Origin: Bacteroidia bacterium
GTDB taxonomy: Bacteria; Bacteroidota; Bacteroidia; Bacteroidales; CAJPTX01
Reading direction: 5' to 3'
Assembly: GCA_905373475.1 (NCBI GenBank)
Contig: CAJPTC010000008.1
Span: forward strand, 1 to 64,000
DNA length: 64,000 nucleotides
Position 1 is the first letter of the stretch. Every line of letters begins with the position of its first letter. Position numbers and translations under genes: made by a program. The notes under the pieces were generated by a model. That model made no database searches, was not told the DNA's origin, and worked only from the letters and a program-made list of their open reading frames with translations. Positions 18,384 to 28,031 of the stretch are shown one piece after another.

Positions 18384-19682
18384 CTAGAGACTCCAATAGC
18401 TCAGATGCTGGATCTTACCGCGATATAGCCCCTTCAGATCAGCAAAAAGAAGATCCGCACCACCCAAAGAGGCAATGTATGCCTCATCCCAATGCAGGAA
18501 CTCGCGGTGTGCAACAGCAAGTATTACCACGTCGTAGCCTGTGGAAGGTTCGGCTAACAGCGAAAAACCGTACTCACGCGCTACTTCCGTACTCTCCGCA
18601 CGCGGGTCTACCACATCCACCTCAACGCCATAGTCACGCAACTCGTTCACAATATCTACCACCTTAGAATTGCGAATATCGGCGACATTCTCCTTAAAGG
18701 TTACACCAAAAATAAGCGCGCGTGCTCCCAAGATAGCCTTGCCTTTACGAATGAGTTGCTTTACAATCTTCTTACCGATGTACCCCCCCATCGAATCGTT
18801 TATAAAACGCCCAGCAGCTATCATCTGCGGGTGATATTTCAACTCCTTTGCCTTATGTACAAGGTAGTAAGGATCTACTCCAATGCAATGACCACCAACA
18901 AGACCAGGCAAAAAATTCAAAAAATTCCACTTCGTGGCGGCCGCCTCTATCACATCGTAAGTATTTATGCCCATACGCCCGAAGATGATGGATAGCTCAT
19001 TCATGAGCGCTATGTTTACATCGCGCTGCGTGTTCTCAATAATCTTGCCCGCCTCGGCTACTTTTACACTGGGCGCACGATGCACCCCTGCCTTTACTAC
19101 CGTTTCGTACACTGCCGCTATTTGTTCCAAAGCTTCTGCATCGCACCCCGAAACAATCTTCTTGGTATTCTCCAACGTATGCTCGTGGTCGCCTGGGTTA
19201 ATACGTTCGGGGCTGTAGCCGTACTTAAAATCTACACCTGCCCTTAAACCCGAACAGGTAGCCAGAAGCGGCACACAATCCTCCTCAGTGCATCCAGGAT
19301 AAACAGTAGACTCATAGCAAACATAATCGCCCGCTTTTAAGCACTGCCCCACACTACGCGTAGCAGCTAGCAAAGCTCGTAAATCTGGATTATTAGAGAG
19401 GTCTATGGGCGTTGGAACAGCAACTACGAAAAAACGTGCAGTGCGCAGTATATCTAGCGAAGAGGTAAAAACTATATCTGTGTTGGCAAACGCATCTTGT
19501 GCCAGTTCCCCACTCGGATCTATGGCACGCCGCATCTTCTCCAAACGTTCCTCGTTCACATCAAAACCTATTACCGAAAAACGACGCGCAAAGGCTAATG
19601 CTAAGGGTAAACCTACGTACCCAAGTCCTACTACTGCGAGTTTCGCCTGTTTGGCAAGCAATGAATCATAGACTGTTTGCAT
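18384..19682 (-). CDS. UDP-N-acetyl sugar 6-dehydrogenase, WbpA/TviB-like
   Basis: NAD-dependent enzyme that oxidises C6 of a UDP-HexNAc twice, giving the uronic acid. The Rossmann motif GLGYVGLPLA lies at 19-28, the central domain includes ENTQRDVNIALMNE, and C266 in GGHCIGVDPYYL is the catalytic cysteine. Length 432 matches the family. It is followed downstream by the PASTA gene and preceded, 22 bases upstream, by the WbpD-like acetyltransferase. GlcNAc versus GalNAc cannot be settled from sequence alone; the neighbour favours the GlcNAc-uronate (Wbp) route. Confidence 0.9.
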   Translation of the reverse strand: MQTVYDSLLAKQAKLAVVGLGYVGLPLALAFARRFSVIGFDVNEERLEKMRRAIDPSGELAQDAFANTDIVFTSSLDILRTARFFVVAVPTPIDLSNNPDLRALLAATRSVGQCLKAGDYVCYESTVYPGCTEEDCVPLLATCSGLRAGVDFKYGYSPERINPGDHEHTLENTKKIVSGCDAEALEQIAAVYETVVKAGVHRAPSVKVAEAGKIIENTQRDVNIALMNELSIIFGRMGINTYDVIEAAATKWNFLNFLPGLVGGHCIGVDPYYLVHKAKELKYHPQMIAAGRFINDSMGGYIGKKIVKQLIRKGKAILGARALIFGVTFKENVADIRNSKVVDIVNELRDYGVEVDVVDPRAESTEVAREYGFSLLAEPSTGYDVVILAVAHREFLHWDEAYIASLGGADLLFADLKGLYRGKIQHLSYWSL

Positions 19683-19704
19683 CCCTATTTTATCGTTTCA
19701 AACC

Positions 19705-20286
19705 TTAGTTTCCTACAAAAATACACACTCCGTTTTCTAGTCTATACGTCGAACCATCTAGCGGACACGCGGCGTTACCCGCTGCATCAAATTGCAGACG
19801 ACCGCCCGCTCGACTCATCCATCCTATGCGGCGCGCAGGGTTACCTACTATCAATTCGTAAGGATACACTTCTTTCGTAACTACTGCGCCTGCCCCGATA
19901 AAAGCATATTCGCCGATGTTGTGTCCACAAACTATCGTTGCATTAGCGCCAATCGTTACCCCTCTACCCAGACGCGTTTCACGGTATTCGCTTCTACGGT
20001 TGATGGCTGCACGCGGATTCCATACATTGGTAAATACGCAGGAGGGACCTAGAAAAACCTCATCGTCGCACCACACACCTGTGTAAAGCGATACATTGTT
20101 CTGAACCTTACAACCGTTGCCCAATACAACCCCCGAAGCAATAACCACATTCTGCCCGATGTTGCAATTCGCCCCAATTCGAGCCCCACTCATTACATGC
20201 GAGAAATGCCATATATGCGTTCCCCCCCCTATTTCACATTCGGGGTCAATGATAGCTGTTTCGTGAGCAAAATAAGATGCTGTCAT
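19705..20286 (-). CDS. left-handed beta-helix acetyltransferase, WbpD/WlbB-like
   Basis: Acetyl-CoA-dependent N-acetyltransferase built of hexapeptide repeats; stretches such as IGANCNIGQNVVIASG and IGANATIVCGHNIG show the pattern. WbpD adds the 3-N-acetyl group that completes UDP-2,3-diacetamido-glucuronate. The protein has 193 residues and ends in an unusual tail of about 25 residues with two cysteines (CPLDGSTYRLENGVC), as in WlbB relatives. It lies 18 bases after the defective methyltransferase gene and directly before the UDP-sugar dehydrogenase. Confidence 0.87.
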   Translation of the reverse strand: MTASYFAHETAIIDPECEIGGGTHIWHFSHVMSGARIGANCNIGQNVVIASGVVLGNGCKVQNNVSLYTGVWCDDEVFLGPSCVFTNVWNPRAAINRRSEYRETRLGRGVTIGANATIVCGHNIGEYAFIGAGAVVTKEVYPYELIVGNPARRIGWMSRAGGRLQFDAAGNAACPLDGSTYRLENGVCIFVGN

Positions 20287-20303
20287 TATATGTTTCCTAT
20301 GGC

Positions 20304-21041
20304 TTAAATTGAGACACCTGCCGAAAGGAGAGCGCCTCGAATGCTTAGTGCTAAATGATAGACTAGATTGACTGGTACAGCATTCCCTACCATTTTATAG
20401 CCCAAATTCAGATCTGTATAAAGAAACTGAAAATTGTCAGGAAAGCTTTGAATCCTAGCCACTTCACGTACTGTTAACCGCCTGTAGAGAGCCTCTTGTC
20501 CTGCCACAAAAATTTGTCGATTTTCGCCCACTTTTACCATTTTGGGAGCTTGCGGATGCAACTGGCACTGCCTACCACTCGCCTGAACTGTAAAAGCAAG
20601 TTTATCCCAACTCCGTATGCGATTGCGCGACATGTAAATAGGTGAGAACGAGCCAACAAAATATTCATGGTTTGGGAAAAGAAATGCCAGTATACCCGAA
20701 ACGTTTTCCGCAACAAAAAATAGAGGCTTCTTTTCTCGCAGAATCCGTATGTAGTCATAAAAAAGTTGCCCCCGCGCATCATCTATACCACGGAGAGAGC
20801 CCGCCTCACTCCACGACTGACAGTGAGGTTCTCCAATTAACCCTACCGCATTATCTGGAAAAAACTTTGCTGGCAATTGTCGAACATCAGCTTCGATGAG
20901 CTTCACACACGGAAAATTAGCTCGATAGGTTGGGCAAATCTTCCTATCGAATTCATTGGCAACTTCTGTATGAAAACCCGCACGCTGAAACCCCAAATCG
21001 AGCCCGCCTGCTCCAGAAAATAAACTAATCAGAGACGACAT
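20304..21041 (-). CDS. HaeIII-type C5-cytosine DNA methyltransferase, internally deleted
   Basis: Resembles M.HaeIII (GGCC) along its length: motif I LFSGAGGLDLGF, motif VI AENV, the TRD segment FTVQASGRQCQLHPQAP, motif IX RRLTVREVARIQ and motif X GYKMVGNAVPVN. Two defects are visible. About 85 residues are missing in frame at residues 119-122, between AENVSGILA and FPNHEYF, removing motifs VII and VIII with the conserved QxRxR. Motif IV reads GEPHCQSWS instead of GGPPCQSWS, so the proline next to catalytic C74 is histidine. Length is 245 versus about 330. It is most likely inactive; it could also be a very recent deletion. It starts three bases after the nuclease gene. Confidence 0.85.
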   Translation of the reverse strand: MSSLISLFSGAGGLDLGFQRAGFHTEVANEFDRKICPTYRANFPCVKLIEADVRQLPAKFFPDNAVGLIGEPHCQSWSEAGSLRGIDDARGQLFYDYIRILREKKPLFFVAENVSGILAFLFPNHEYFVGSFSPIYMSRNRIRSWDKLAFTVQASGRQCQLHPQAPKMVKVGENRQIFVAGQEALYRRLTVREVARIQSFPDNFQFLYTDLNLGYKMVGNAVPVNLVYHLALSIRGALLSAGVSI

Positions 21042-21044
21042 CAG

Positions 21045-22001
21045 TTACCACTTACAATGGTATTTAATATTAAGTTCTGCAGGGATACCCTCTATACATA
21101 TATCAAACTTTAAAGACGGCTCTACAATTTTATTTGCATTATTATGTATGCGAAAGGAAAATTGCCAACCATTATCAAAAGAGAGAAACACAGTACTCAT
21201 GCTACCACTTTTTAAACCTATGTACAACATATTCTGCGGTAAATTCACTCGTTGTACCTTCACTGTTGGTTTTTCCTTCTTACTAGGTAAATTGAGAGTC
21301 CCATACATGTTAAACGACTGTATAGTCGTAATGCGATGTTCATCATGACTAATAATCTTATAAAAGTCATACCTACTCAACAAATATCCAACAAATCTTT
21401 GGGCAATATCCGTATTTCCTCTCACTTGTCGCTCTATTTCTTTAACAAAGGCATTTAATAGTGGTAAATATATCTGCAAGTCTTTGTTTTCCAATTCACT
21501 AAATAGTGTTCCTTGCTTCTTTTCGCTTTCAAGAAAATCAAAAACAGACTTAACCTCTTCCCAATACATAGAAGAGCAAGGTACTCCGTACCACTTTTTG
21601 CCAAAATCTAACGAACGAGCAATACGGCTATGCTTTATTGCTAAATGGTTATGTTTTACGCTTAAACCAATCTCCCAAACAATATCGTTTCTTCTCAATA
21701 TGATGTCGCGGACATCAGCTTCCTGCCTTTCTTGATCAGATTGAATATAAATGTCCAATGTATCAGAACTAACTTCCAAAATGTTAGGTTCCATTGCAAA
21801 AATGGTAGAAGTGACGGAAGCAGCACTCAATTGGTAAAGTTCTTGTTGTTGCTTGGACATCTTATCCCAAGCTGATTTTGAAACTTCTAAACTACTGTTC
21901 TGGACAATCTGGATTGTTCTGTGTTGTTTTATTGCTTCATGCAAAGCGATGACGCAAGCATACTCATAAGCGCGCCCATTATCATTGCTAGCTCGACTCA
22001 T
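21045..22001 (-). CDS. HaeIII-family type II restriction endonuclease
   Basis: Predicted GGCC-cutting nuclease. The frame looks complete at 318 residues from ATG 22001, which has an AAGGA site seven bases upstream (a GTG lies at 22019). The core ADVRDIILRRNDIVWEIGLS followed by VKHNH fits a PD-(D/E)xK-type site: D96 or D99, E110 and K116. I place it in the HaeIII family from this core and from the adjacent M.HaeIII-like gene. Codons and bases are markedly richer in A+T than neighbouring genes (about a third G+C in parts), a sign of acquisition. It is the first gene of the pair. Whether it still cuts is unknown. Confidence 0.8.
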   Translation of the reverse strand: MSRASNDNGRAYEYACVIALHEAIKQHRTIQIVQNSSLEVSKSAWDKMSKQQQELYQLSAASVTSTIFAMEPNILEVSSDTLDIYIQSDQERQEADVRDIILRRNDIVWEIGLSVKHNHLAIKHSRIARSLDFGKKWYGVPCSSMYWEEVKSVFDFLESEKKQGTLFSELENKDLQIYLPLLNAFVKEIERQVRGNTDIAQRFVGYLLSRYDFYKIISHDEHRITTIQSFNMYGTLNLPSKKEKPTVKVQRVNLPQNMLYIGLKSGSMSTVFLSFDNGWQFSFRIHNNANKIVEPSLKFDICIEGIPAELNIKYHCKW

Positions 22002-22351
22002 TCTGCATCCTTCTAACACTTTTCACCTTCTTTCCACCCCTCTCCCTCTTTCCACTGTAAAAGTAAGCAAAACTCATGCTTAAAAAGCAGTGCTGATTTT
22101 CAATACGTTCCTCAAACAAAAGAGTAGTGTGTCTCTATATCGCGATACTAGGATTTTGGATACTTCCCGCATAGACAGTATTTTACAACCTTAGTAGCGA
22201 AGTCCATTACCCTGATCTTCAATGTGTTTTGTGCTCCTTTATGATTCGTAATACCCCCGTTTTTAATTGAATTCGTGCCTTAGGCGTCTTGCTCACCTTG
22301 TCCTTTTGGGGCAATATATTTTGTAATTTGCAGTAGAATTGCGAAGGGAAG
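22002..22351. other. non-coding gap between divergent restriction and desulfurase genes
   Basis: About 350 A+T-rich bases between divergent genes; it must hold both promoters. I see a small palindrome TATCGCGATA (22138-22147) and poly-pyrimidine tracts at 22021-22060 but no controller-protein gene, RNA gene or convincing -33/-7 pair. Confidence 0.5.
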
Positions 22352-23488
22352 ATGGGGGACTTGAACTTGTATTTCGATAACGCTGCTACAAGCTATCCTA
22401 AGTCGGATGGCGTGTTGCGACGCGTTACGCAATACCTCAACGAAGGAGGCACTTACGGGCGCGGAGCATACGCACGATGCCACGACGCAACGCTTGTGGT
22501 AGAACAAGCGCGGAAACAAATTGCCGAGCTATTTGGCATCAAACGGGCACAACAACTGGTATTCGTAGACAGCGCTACGACTGCCATCAACGTTGTTCTC
22601 TTTGGTGCAGATTACCCCAAAAGGAGAGTAGCCATTTCCCCACTGGAACACCACGCAGTCACACGCCCACTGCACGAACTCAAGAAACGCTTAGCGCTCC
22701 AAATAGACGTTCTACCTGCACACCCCTCGGGGCTACTCAACCTCGATGCTCTACCCGCAAACTGGGGAGCTCACTACGACCTCGTAATCATAAACCACGC
22801 CTCCAACGTCAACGGTATTGTACAGAATTTGTCGGAAGTACGACGCTCCATGGGCGAAGGACTTCTATTGGTAGACGCTTCGCAGTCAGCAGGCGCAGTA
22901 GCCATAGACGTGGAACGCGACGGAATCGATTTTCTTGCCTTCAACGGACATAAAAGCGTAGCAGGTCCTCCTGGCGTCGGAGGGCTCTATTTGCGCGAAC
23001 CTAACACACTGCGCCCCTTGGTATATGGCGGCACGGGCAGTCATTCTGCCGAATATGAAATGCCTCCTTTCATGCCCGATCGTTTTGAAGCAGGAACGCC
23101 AAATATGATGGGCATTGCTGGACTTCTGGGTGCTCTAGAATCCCCATTACCCTATCGTCATACCTACGAGGATTTTTGCGCCTTTCGCGAACACATCAGT
23201 AATCTGGATGCCTACTACCTCGTTTGGCAAAGTGGCGCTGAGCTCCTAAGTACCGAAGTTCTAAGTATCGTACCCCGCAATGGACAAGTCTCCGAACTAA
23301 CACGCCTCCTCTTCTCCGATTGGAACATTGAGGTGCGCGGAGGTATGCAATGTGCTCCACTTGCGCATCGCTTCTTTGGCACATTTCCCAGTGGCACGGT
23401 ACGATTTTCGCTATCCCCTCTTCATAGCATCGCTGAGTTAGAATACGTTGAACACGCTCTTGCGGTGCTCTCAAGTCAGTTTAATTGA
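22352..23488 (+). CDS. class V aminotransferase-fold enzyme, cysteine desulfurase / selenocysteine lyase-like
   Basis: PLP enzyme of the NifS/SufS superfamily, 378 residues. The PLP lysine is K201 in AFNGHKSVAGPPGVGG, and C334 in RGGMQCAPLAHR is the position of the sulfur- or selenium-accepting cysteine in SufS-like enzymes. It would remove sulfur from cysteine or selenium from selenocysteine. The next genes are a DUF3343 carrier-like protein and selenophosphate synthetase, so delivery of selenium to SelD is the favoured role. ATG start, eight bases separate its stop from the next gene. Iron-sulfur assembly is less likely because no suf genes adjoin it. Confidence 0.87.
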   Translation: MGDLNLYFDNAATSYPKSDGVLRRVTQYLNEGGTYGRGAYARCHDATLVVEQARKQIAELFGIKRAQQLVFVDSATTAINVVLFGADYPKRRVAISPLEHHAVTRPLHELKKRLALQIDVLPAHPSGLLNLDALPANWGAHYDLVIINHASNVNGIVQNLSEVRRSMGEGLLLVDASQSAGAVAIDVERDGIDFLAFNGHKSVAGPPGVGGLYLREPNTLRPLVYGGTGSHSAEYEMPPFMPDRFEAGTPNMMGIAGLLGALESPLPYRHTYEDFCAFREHISNLDAYYLVWQSGAELLSTEVLSIVPRNGQVSELTRLLFSDWNIEVRGGMQCAPLAHRFFGTFPSGTVRFSLSPLHSIAELEYVEHALAVLSSQFN

Positions 23489-23496
23489 GCATCTAG

Positions 23497-23718
23497 ATGT
23501 TCTCTACAATATTTTTGTTCAATTCGTTAAGCGAATTAGTTGAGGCCGAGAATTTATTCCTCGGCGAGGGCAATACCTATCAGATAGAACCCGTACCCTC
23601 GCACATTGCCTCCGAGTGTGGAATGTGTATTGCCACTAAAGAGGAAGATGCCGACATAATGTCCGCACTACTCACAGGGCAAGGGATCGAGCACTGCGTA
23701 GTGTCGAAAGGAAACTAA
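23497..23718 (+). CDS. DUF3343 putative Se/S carrier protein
   Basis: A 73-residue protein matching the DUF3343 family, which is often found next to SelD or YedF-type genes and is proposed to carry selenium or sulfur. The core has hydrophobic strands (TIFLFNSLSELVEAE) and an ECGMC pair of cysteines in SECGMCIAT, suitable for persulfide or selenopersulfide chemistry. It sits between the desulfurase-like enzyme and selD, implying hand-over between them. Family membership is assigned by pattern and context; the carrier role is a hypothesis. Confidence 0.75.
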   Translation: MFSTIFLFNSLSELVEAENLFLGEGNTYQIEPVPSHIASECGMCIATKEEDADIMSALLTGQGIEHCVVSKGN

Positions 23719-23794
23719 CCTAATAATAGTCCCATTCTTCTTCCAAAAAAGAATTCGCCTCCTCCGTGTGGCGTAGTATGATTATTGAGCATTG

Positions 23795-24847
23795 ATGGCT
23801 GAACTGAAAGCATTGAACTTATTGTCGTTGTGTGGCGAAGGGGGGTGTTCGGCAAAACTTCCTGCGCGGCAGCTCGAAACACTGTTGCGCGACTTAAATT
23901 GGAACACTACGCCCGAGGTACTAGTAGGACTCGAAACTGGCGACGACGCTGGCGTATATCTGCTATCGAAAGAAACTGGACTTATCCTCACCACCGACTT
24001 TTTCCCTCCCTTTTGCGAAGATGCCGCTCTATATGGCGAGGTGGCTGCTGTCAATGCATTGAGCGATGTATATGCTATGGGGGGCGAGGCTCTTGCCGCA
24101 CTCAACATCACCCTTTTTCCACCCGACGAAGCATATCGCCCCCTATTGCGCGAAATGCTACAAGGAGGTACGCAAGCGGCACGACGTGCGGGTATACCCA
24201 TTATCGGCGGTCATACCATTGCCAATTCAGCCCCCGTTTACGGACTCGCCGTACTTGGGAAAATAGATCCCGCTCACCTGATTACCAACGATAAGCTCGA
24301 AGTAGGACAAACCCTCCTTCTCACGAAACCACTAGGCGTAGGCATCGTAATGGCAGCATCGCGGTTGCATATAGCATCTCCGAAAGCCTACAAAGAAGCT
24401 ACACGTTGGTTACGAACGCTCAATGCGCAGGCTGTGCCCGTAATGCGAAAATATGGCGTGCAGGCTGCTACCGACGTTACAGGGTTCTCTCTCATGGGGC
24501 ACGCCTACAAAATGGCACGTGCGAGCCATGTAGCCATAGAGCTGCAAGCACATGCACTGCCCGTATTGCCACAGGTAGCAGCGCTCGTTGAAATGGGCTG
24601 TATACCTGGAGCGGTCTTCTCCAATCGTGCTAGTGTAGGAGAATATTGTACTGTAGCATCCCATCTACCTCGATGGCTAACCTCCCTGCTGTACGACCCT
24701 CAAACCTCGGGAGGTATTCTCATGGCAGTAGACGCTGCGCATGCGTCACAAGCGATAGACGATCTCAAAGCCGCGGGCTACGAGTACACCACAGCTATTG
24801 GCACTGTGATCGAAAAATCTGATCATCCCACTGTACATTGCCGTTAA
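23795..24847 (+). CDS. selD: selenide, water dikinase (selenophosphate synthetase)
   Basis: Uses ATP and selenide to make selenophosphate, the selenium donor for selenocysteine tRNA or 2-selenouridine. The glycine-rich N-terminal lid contains EGGCSAKL, with C18 at the place of the catalytic Cys/Sec; the second cysteine of the usual GCGCK is absent (SAK). LETGDDAGVY and TTDFFPPF supply the metal and ATP-binding aspartates, and QTSGGIL is the C-terminal family motif. An in-frame TTG (23792) precedes the ATG by one codon. A strong terminator follows. Acceptor enzymes (SelA, YbbB) are not in the window. Confidence 0.93.
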   Translation: MAELKALNLLSLCGEGGCSAKLPARQLETLLRDLNWNTTPEVLVGLETGDDAGVYLLSKETGLILTTDFFPPFCEDAALYGEVAAVNALSDVYAMGGEALAALNITLFPPDEAYRPLLREMLQGGTQAARRAGIPIIGGHTIANSAPVYGLAVLGKIDPAHLITNDKLEVGQTLLLTKPLGVGIVMAASRLHIASPKAYKEATRWLRTLNAQAVPVMRKYGVQAATDVTGFSLMGHAYKMARASHVAIELQAHALPVLPQVAALVEMGCIPGAVFSNRASVGEYCTVASHLPRWLTSLLYDPQTSGGILMAVDAAHASQAIDDLKAAGYEYTTAIGTVIEKSDHPTVHCR

Positions 24848-24885
24848 GCTACTTCGCTCTTAATTTGAATGTTTCTGTTTTAGCT

Positions 24886-24912
24886 GCCCTATGCCCCGCG
24901 TAGGGCTTTTTT
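24886..24912 (+). terminator. rho-independent terminator after selD
   Basis: GCCCTA (24886-24891) pairs with TAGGGC (24901-24906) around a GC-rich loop, followed by TTTTTT. It separates the selenium genes from the oxidoreductase genes. Confidence 0.8.
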
Positions 24913-24913
24913 C

Positions 24914-24944
24914 TTCGTTCATTCAAATTTAAGGCGTACCTTTG
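24914..24944 (+). promoter_or_regulatory. promoter of the two-subunit oxidoreductase operon
   Basis: TACCTTTG (24937-24944) matches the Bacteroidota -7 box TAnnTTTG exactly, and a TTCG 19 bases upstream is a partial -33 box. The start of translation is 42 bases downstream. Confidence 0.45.
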
Positions 24945-24986
24945 ACGCGTACATTTTGAAGAATAAACGCGACTAAAATAAAAGAG

Positions 24987-26837
<1,851 letters not shown>

Positions 26838-26858
26838 GAAGTGTGGGAGGAAACAAGA

Positions 26859-27881
26859 ATGAGCGAGTGCAAATACACAGCAAACGATTTCAAGAGCGAC
26901 CAAGAGGTACGCTGGTGTCCTGGTTGCGGCGACCACGCTATTTTGGCTTCTGTACAAAAAGCGATGCCGCAGGTGGCTGAACAGCTCGGCTACACGAAAG
27001 AACGCTTTGTCGTAGTATCGGGGATTGGCTGTTCGAGCCGCTTCCCTTACTACATGGACACCTTTGGTTTCCACTCCATTCACGGGCGCGCTACTGCCAT
27101 TTCTACAGGCTTGAAGGTAGCCAACCCCACCATGAGTGTGTGGCAAATTACGGGCGATGGCGACGCATTGGCAATAGGGGGTAACCACTTTATCCACGCT
27201 GTTCGCCGCAATATCGATATCAATATTCTGCTTTTCAACAACGAGATCTACGGCCTAACGAAGGGGCAATATAGTCCTACCTCCAAACTCGGCGCAATTA
27301 CAAAGACTTCACCCTACGGAACGGTAGAACAACCTTTCCATCCTGGCGAATTGGTGCTAGGGGCACATGGGCACTTCTTTGCACGCTCCTTGGATGTAGA
27401 AATGGCACTCTCGTCAGAAGTTATGTTGGCTGCGGCAAAGCATGATGGGACGTCGGTGGTTGAGATTTTGCAGAACTGCGTAATATTCAACAATGGCGCA
27501 CACGCTACCATCTCAGACAAGCTAACGCGTGCTGACCGTGTGATTTACTTGAAGCACGGAGAGCCCATGATTTTTGGTAAGAATCGAGACAAGGGGCTTG
27601 TTCTAGACGGTTTCCGCCTCCGCGCAGTAGAACTAGGGAAAGACGGATTTACAGAGGATAACATTTTGGTACACGATGCGCACGAGCCTAAGTTTGGCTT
27701 GCACATGTTGCTCGTTGGAATGCAGTACCCCGATCTTCCTGTAGCGCTCGGTGTTATCCGCGACGTACCGTCTCCAACTTACGACGACCTTGTACGCGAC
27801 CAAATTGCCGATATCCAGAAGAATGCTAAAATGCATTGTATGGACGACCTGTTGCGCAGTGGAGAGGTATACGAACTGTAG
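26859..27881 (+). CDS. korB: 2-oxoacid:ferredoxin oxidoreductase beta subunit
   Basis: Binds thiamine pyrophosphate and one 4Fe-4S cluster. WCPGCGDHAIL gives two cluster cysteines, GIGCSSR the third, and LQNCVIF a likely fourth. The TPP motif is GDGDALAIGGNHFIHAVRRN with the NNEIYGLTKGQ loop. The frame can be opened at GTG 26841, but GGGAGG (26845-26850) stands eight bases before ATG 26859, which decides the start. It is translated with the upstream alpha subunit and followed by a strong terminator. Confidence 0.9.
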   Translation: MSECKYTANDFKSDQEVRWCPGCGDHAILASVQKAMPQVAEQLGYTKERFVVVSGIGCSSRFPYYMDTFGFHSIHGRATAISTGLKVANPTMSVWQITGDGDALAIGGNHFIHAVRRNIDINILLFNNEIYGLTKGQYSPTSKLGAITKTSPYGTVEQPFHPGELVLGAHGHFFARSLDVEMALSSEVMLAAAKHDGTSVVEILQNCVIFNNGAHATISDKLTRADRVIYLKHGEPMIFGKNRDKGLVLDGFRLRAVELGKDGFTEDNILVHDAHEPKFGLHMLLVGMQYPDLPVALGVIRDVPSPTYDDLVRDQIADIQKNAKMHCMDDLLRSGEVYEL

Positions 27882-27907
27882 AAGATTTCAAAAGTATTAT
27901 ATGTACA

Positions 27908-27939
27908 AGGGACACTACCATGCGTGGTGTCCCTTTTTT
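27908..27939 (+). terminator. rho-independent terminator after korB
   Basis: AGGGACAC(TA)CCA (27908-27920) pairs with TGGTGTCCCT (27925-27934) across a TGCG loop, followed by six T. It ends the oxidoreductase operon before the Fic gene. Confidence 0.8.
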
Positions 27940-28031
27940 AATAGCACAATGCACCAGAGTTTTTTAGCGGCGTGCCAAAGAAGAAGCGATACCTTTGTGA
28001 AAGATGTTGCCATAAGTTTGTATCAAACACA

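Noticed and set aside
20670..20700. Possible frameshift in place of a deletion in the methyltransferase
   Set aside because: Sequence on both sides of the junction is in the same frame and the missing part is not found in another frame nearby, so an in-frame deletion explains it better.
22138..22147. Palindrome TATCGCGATA as a controller-protein box of the restriction system
   Set aside because: Only ten bases, single copy, and no controller gene is present.
23795..24847. Selenocysteine codon in selD
   Set aside because: The active position is an ordinary cysteine codon and the frame has no internal TGA.
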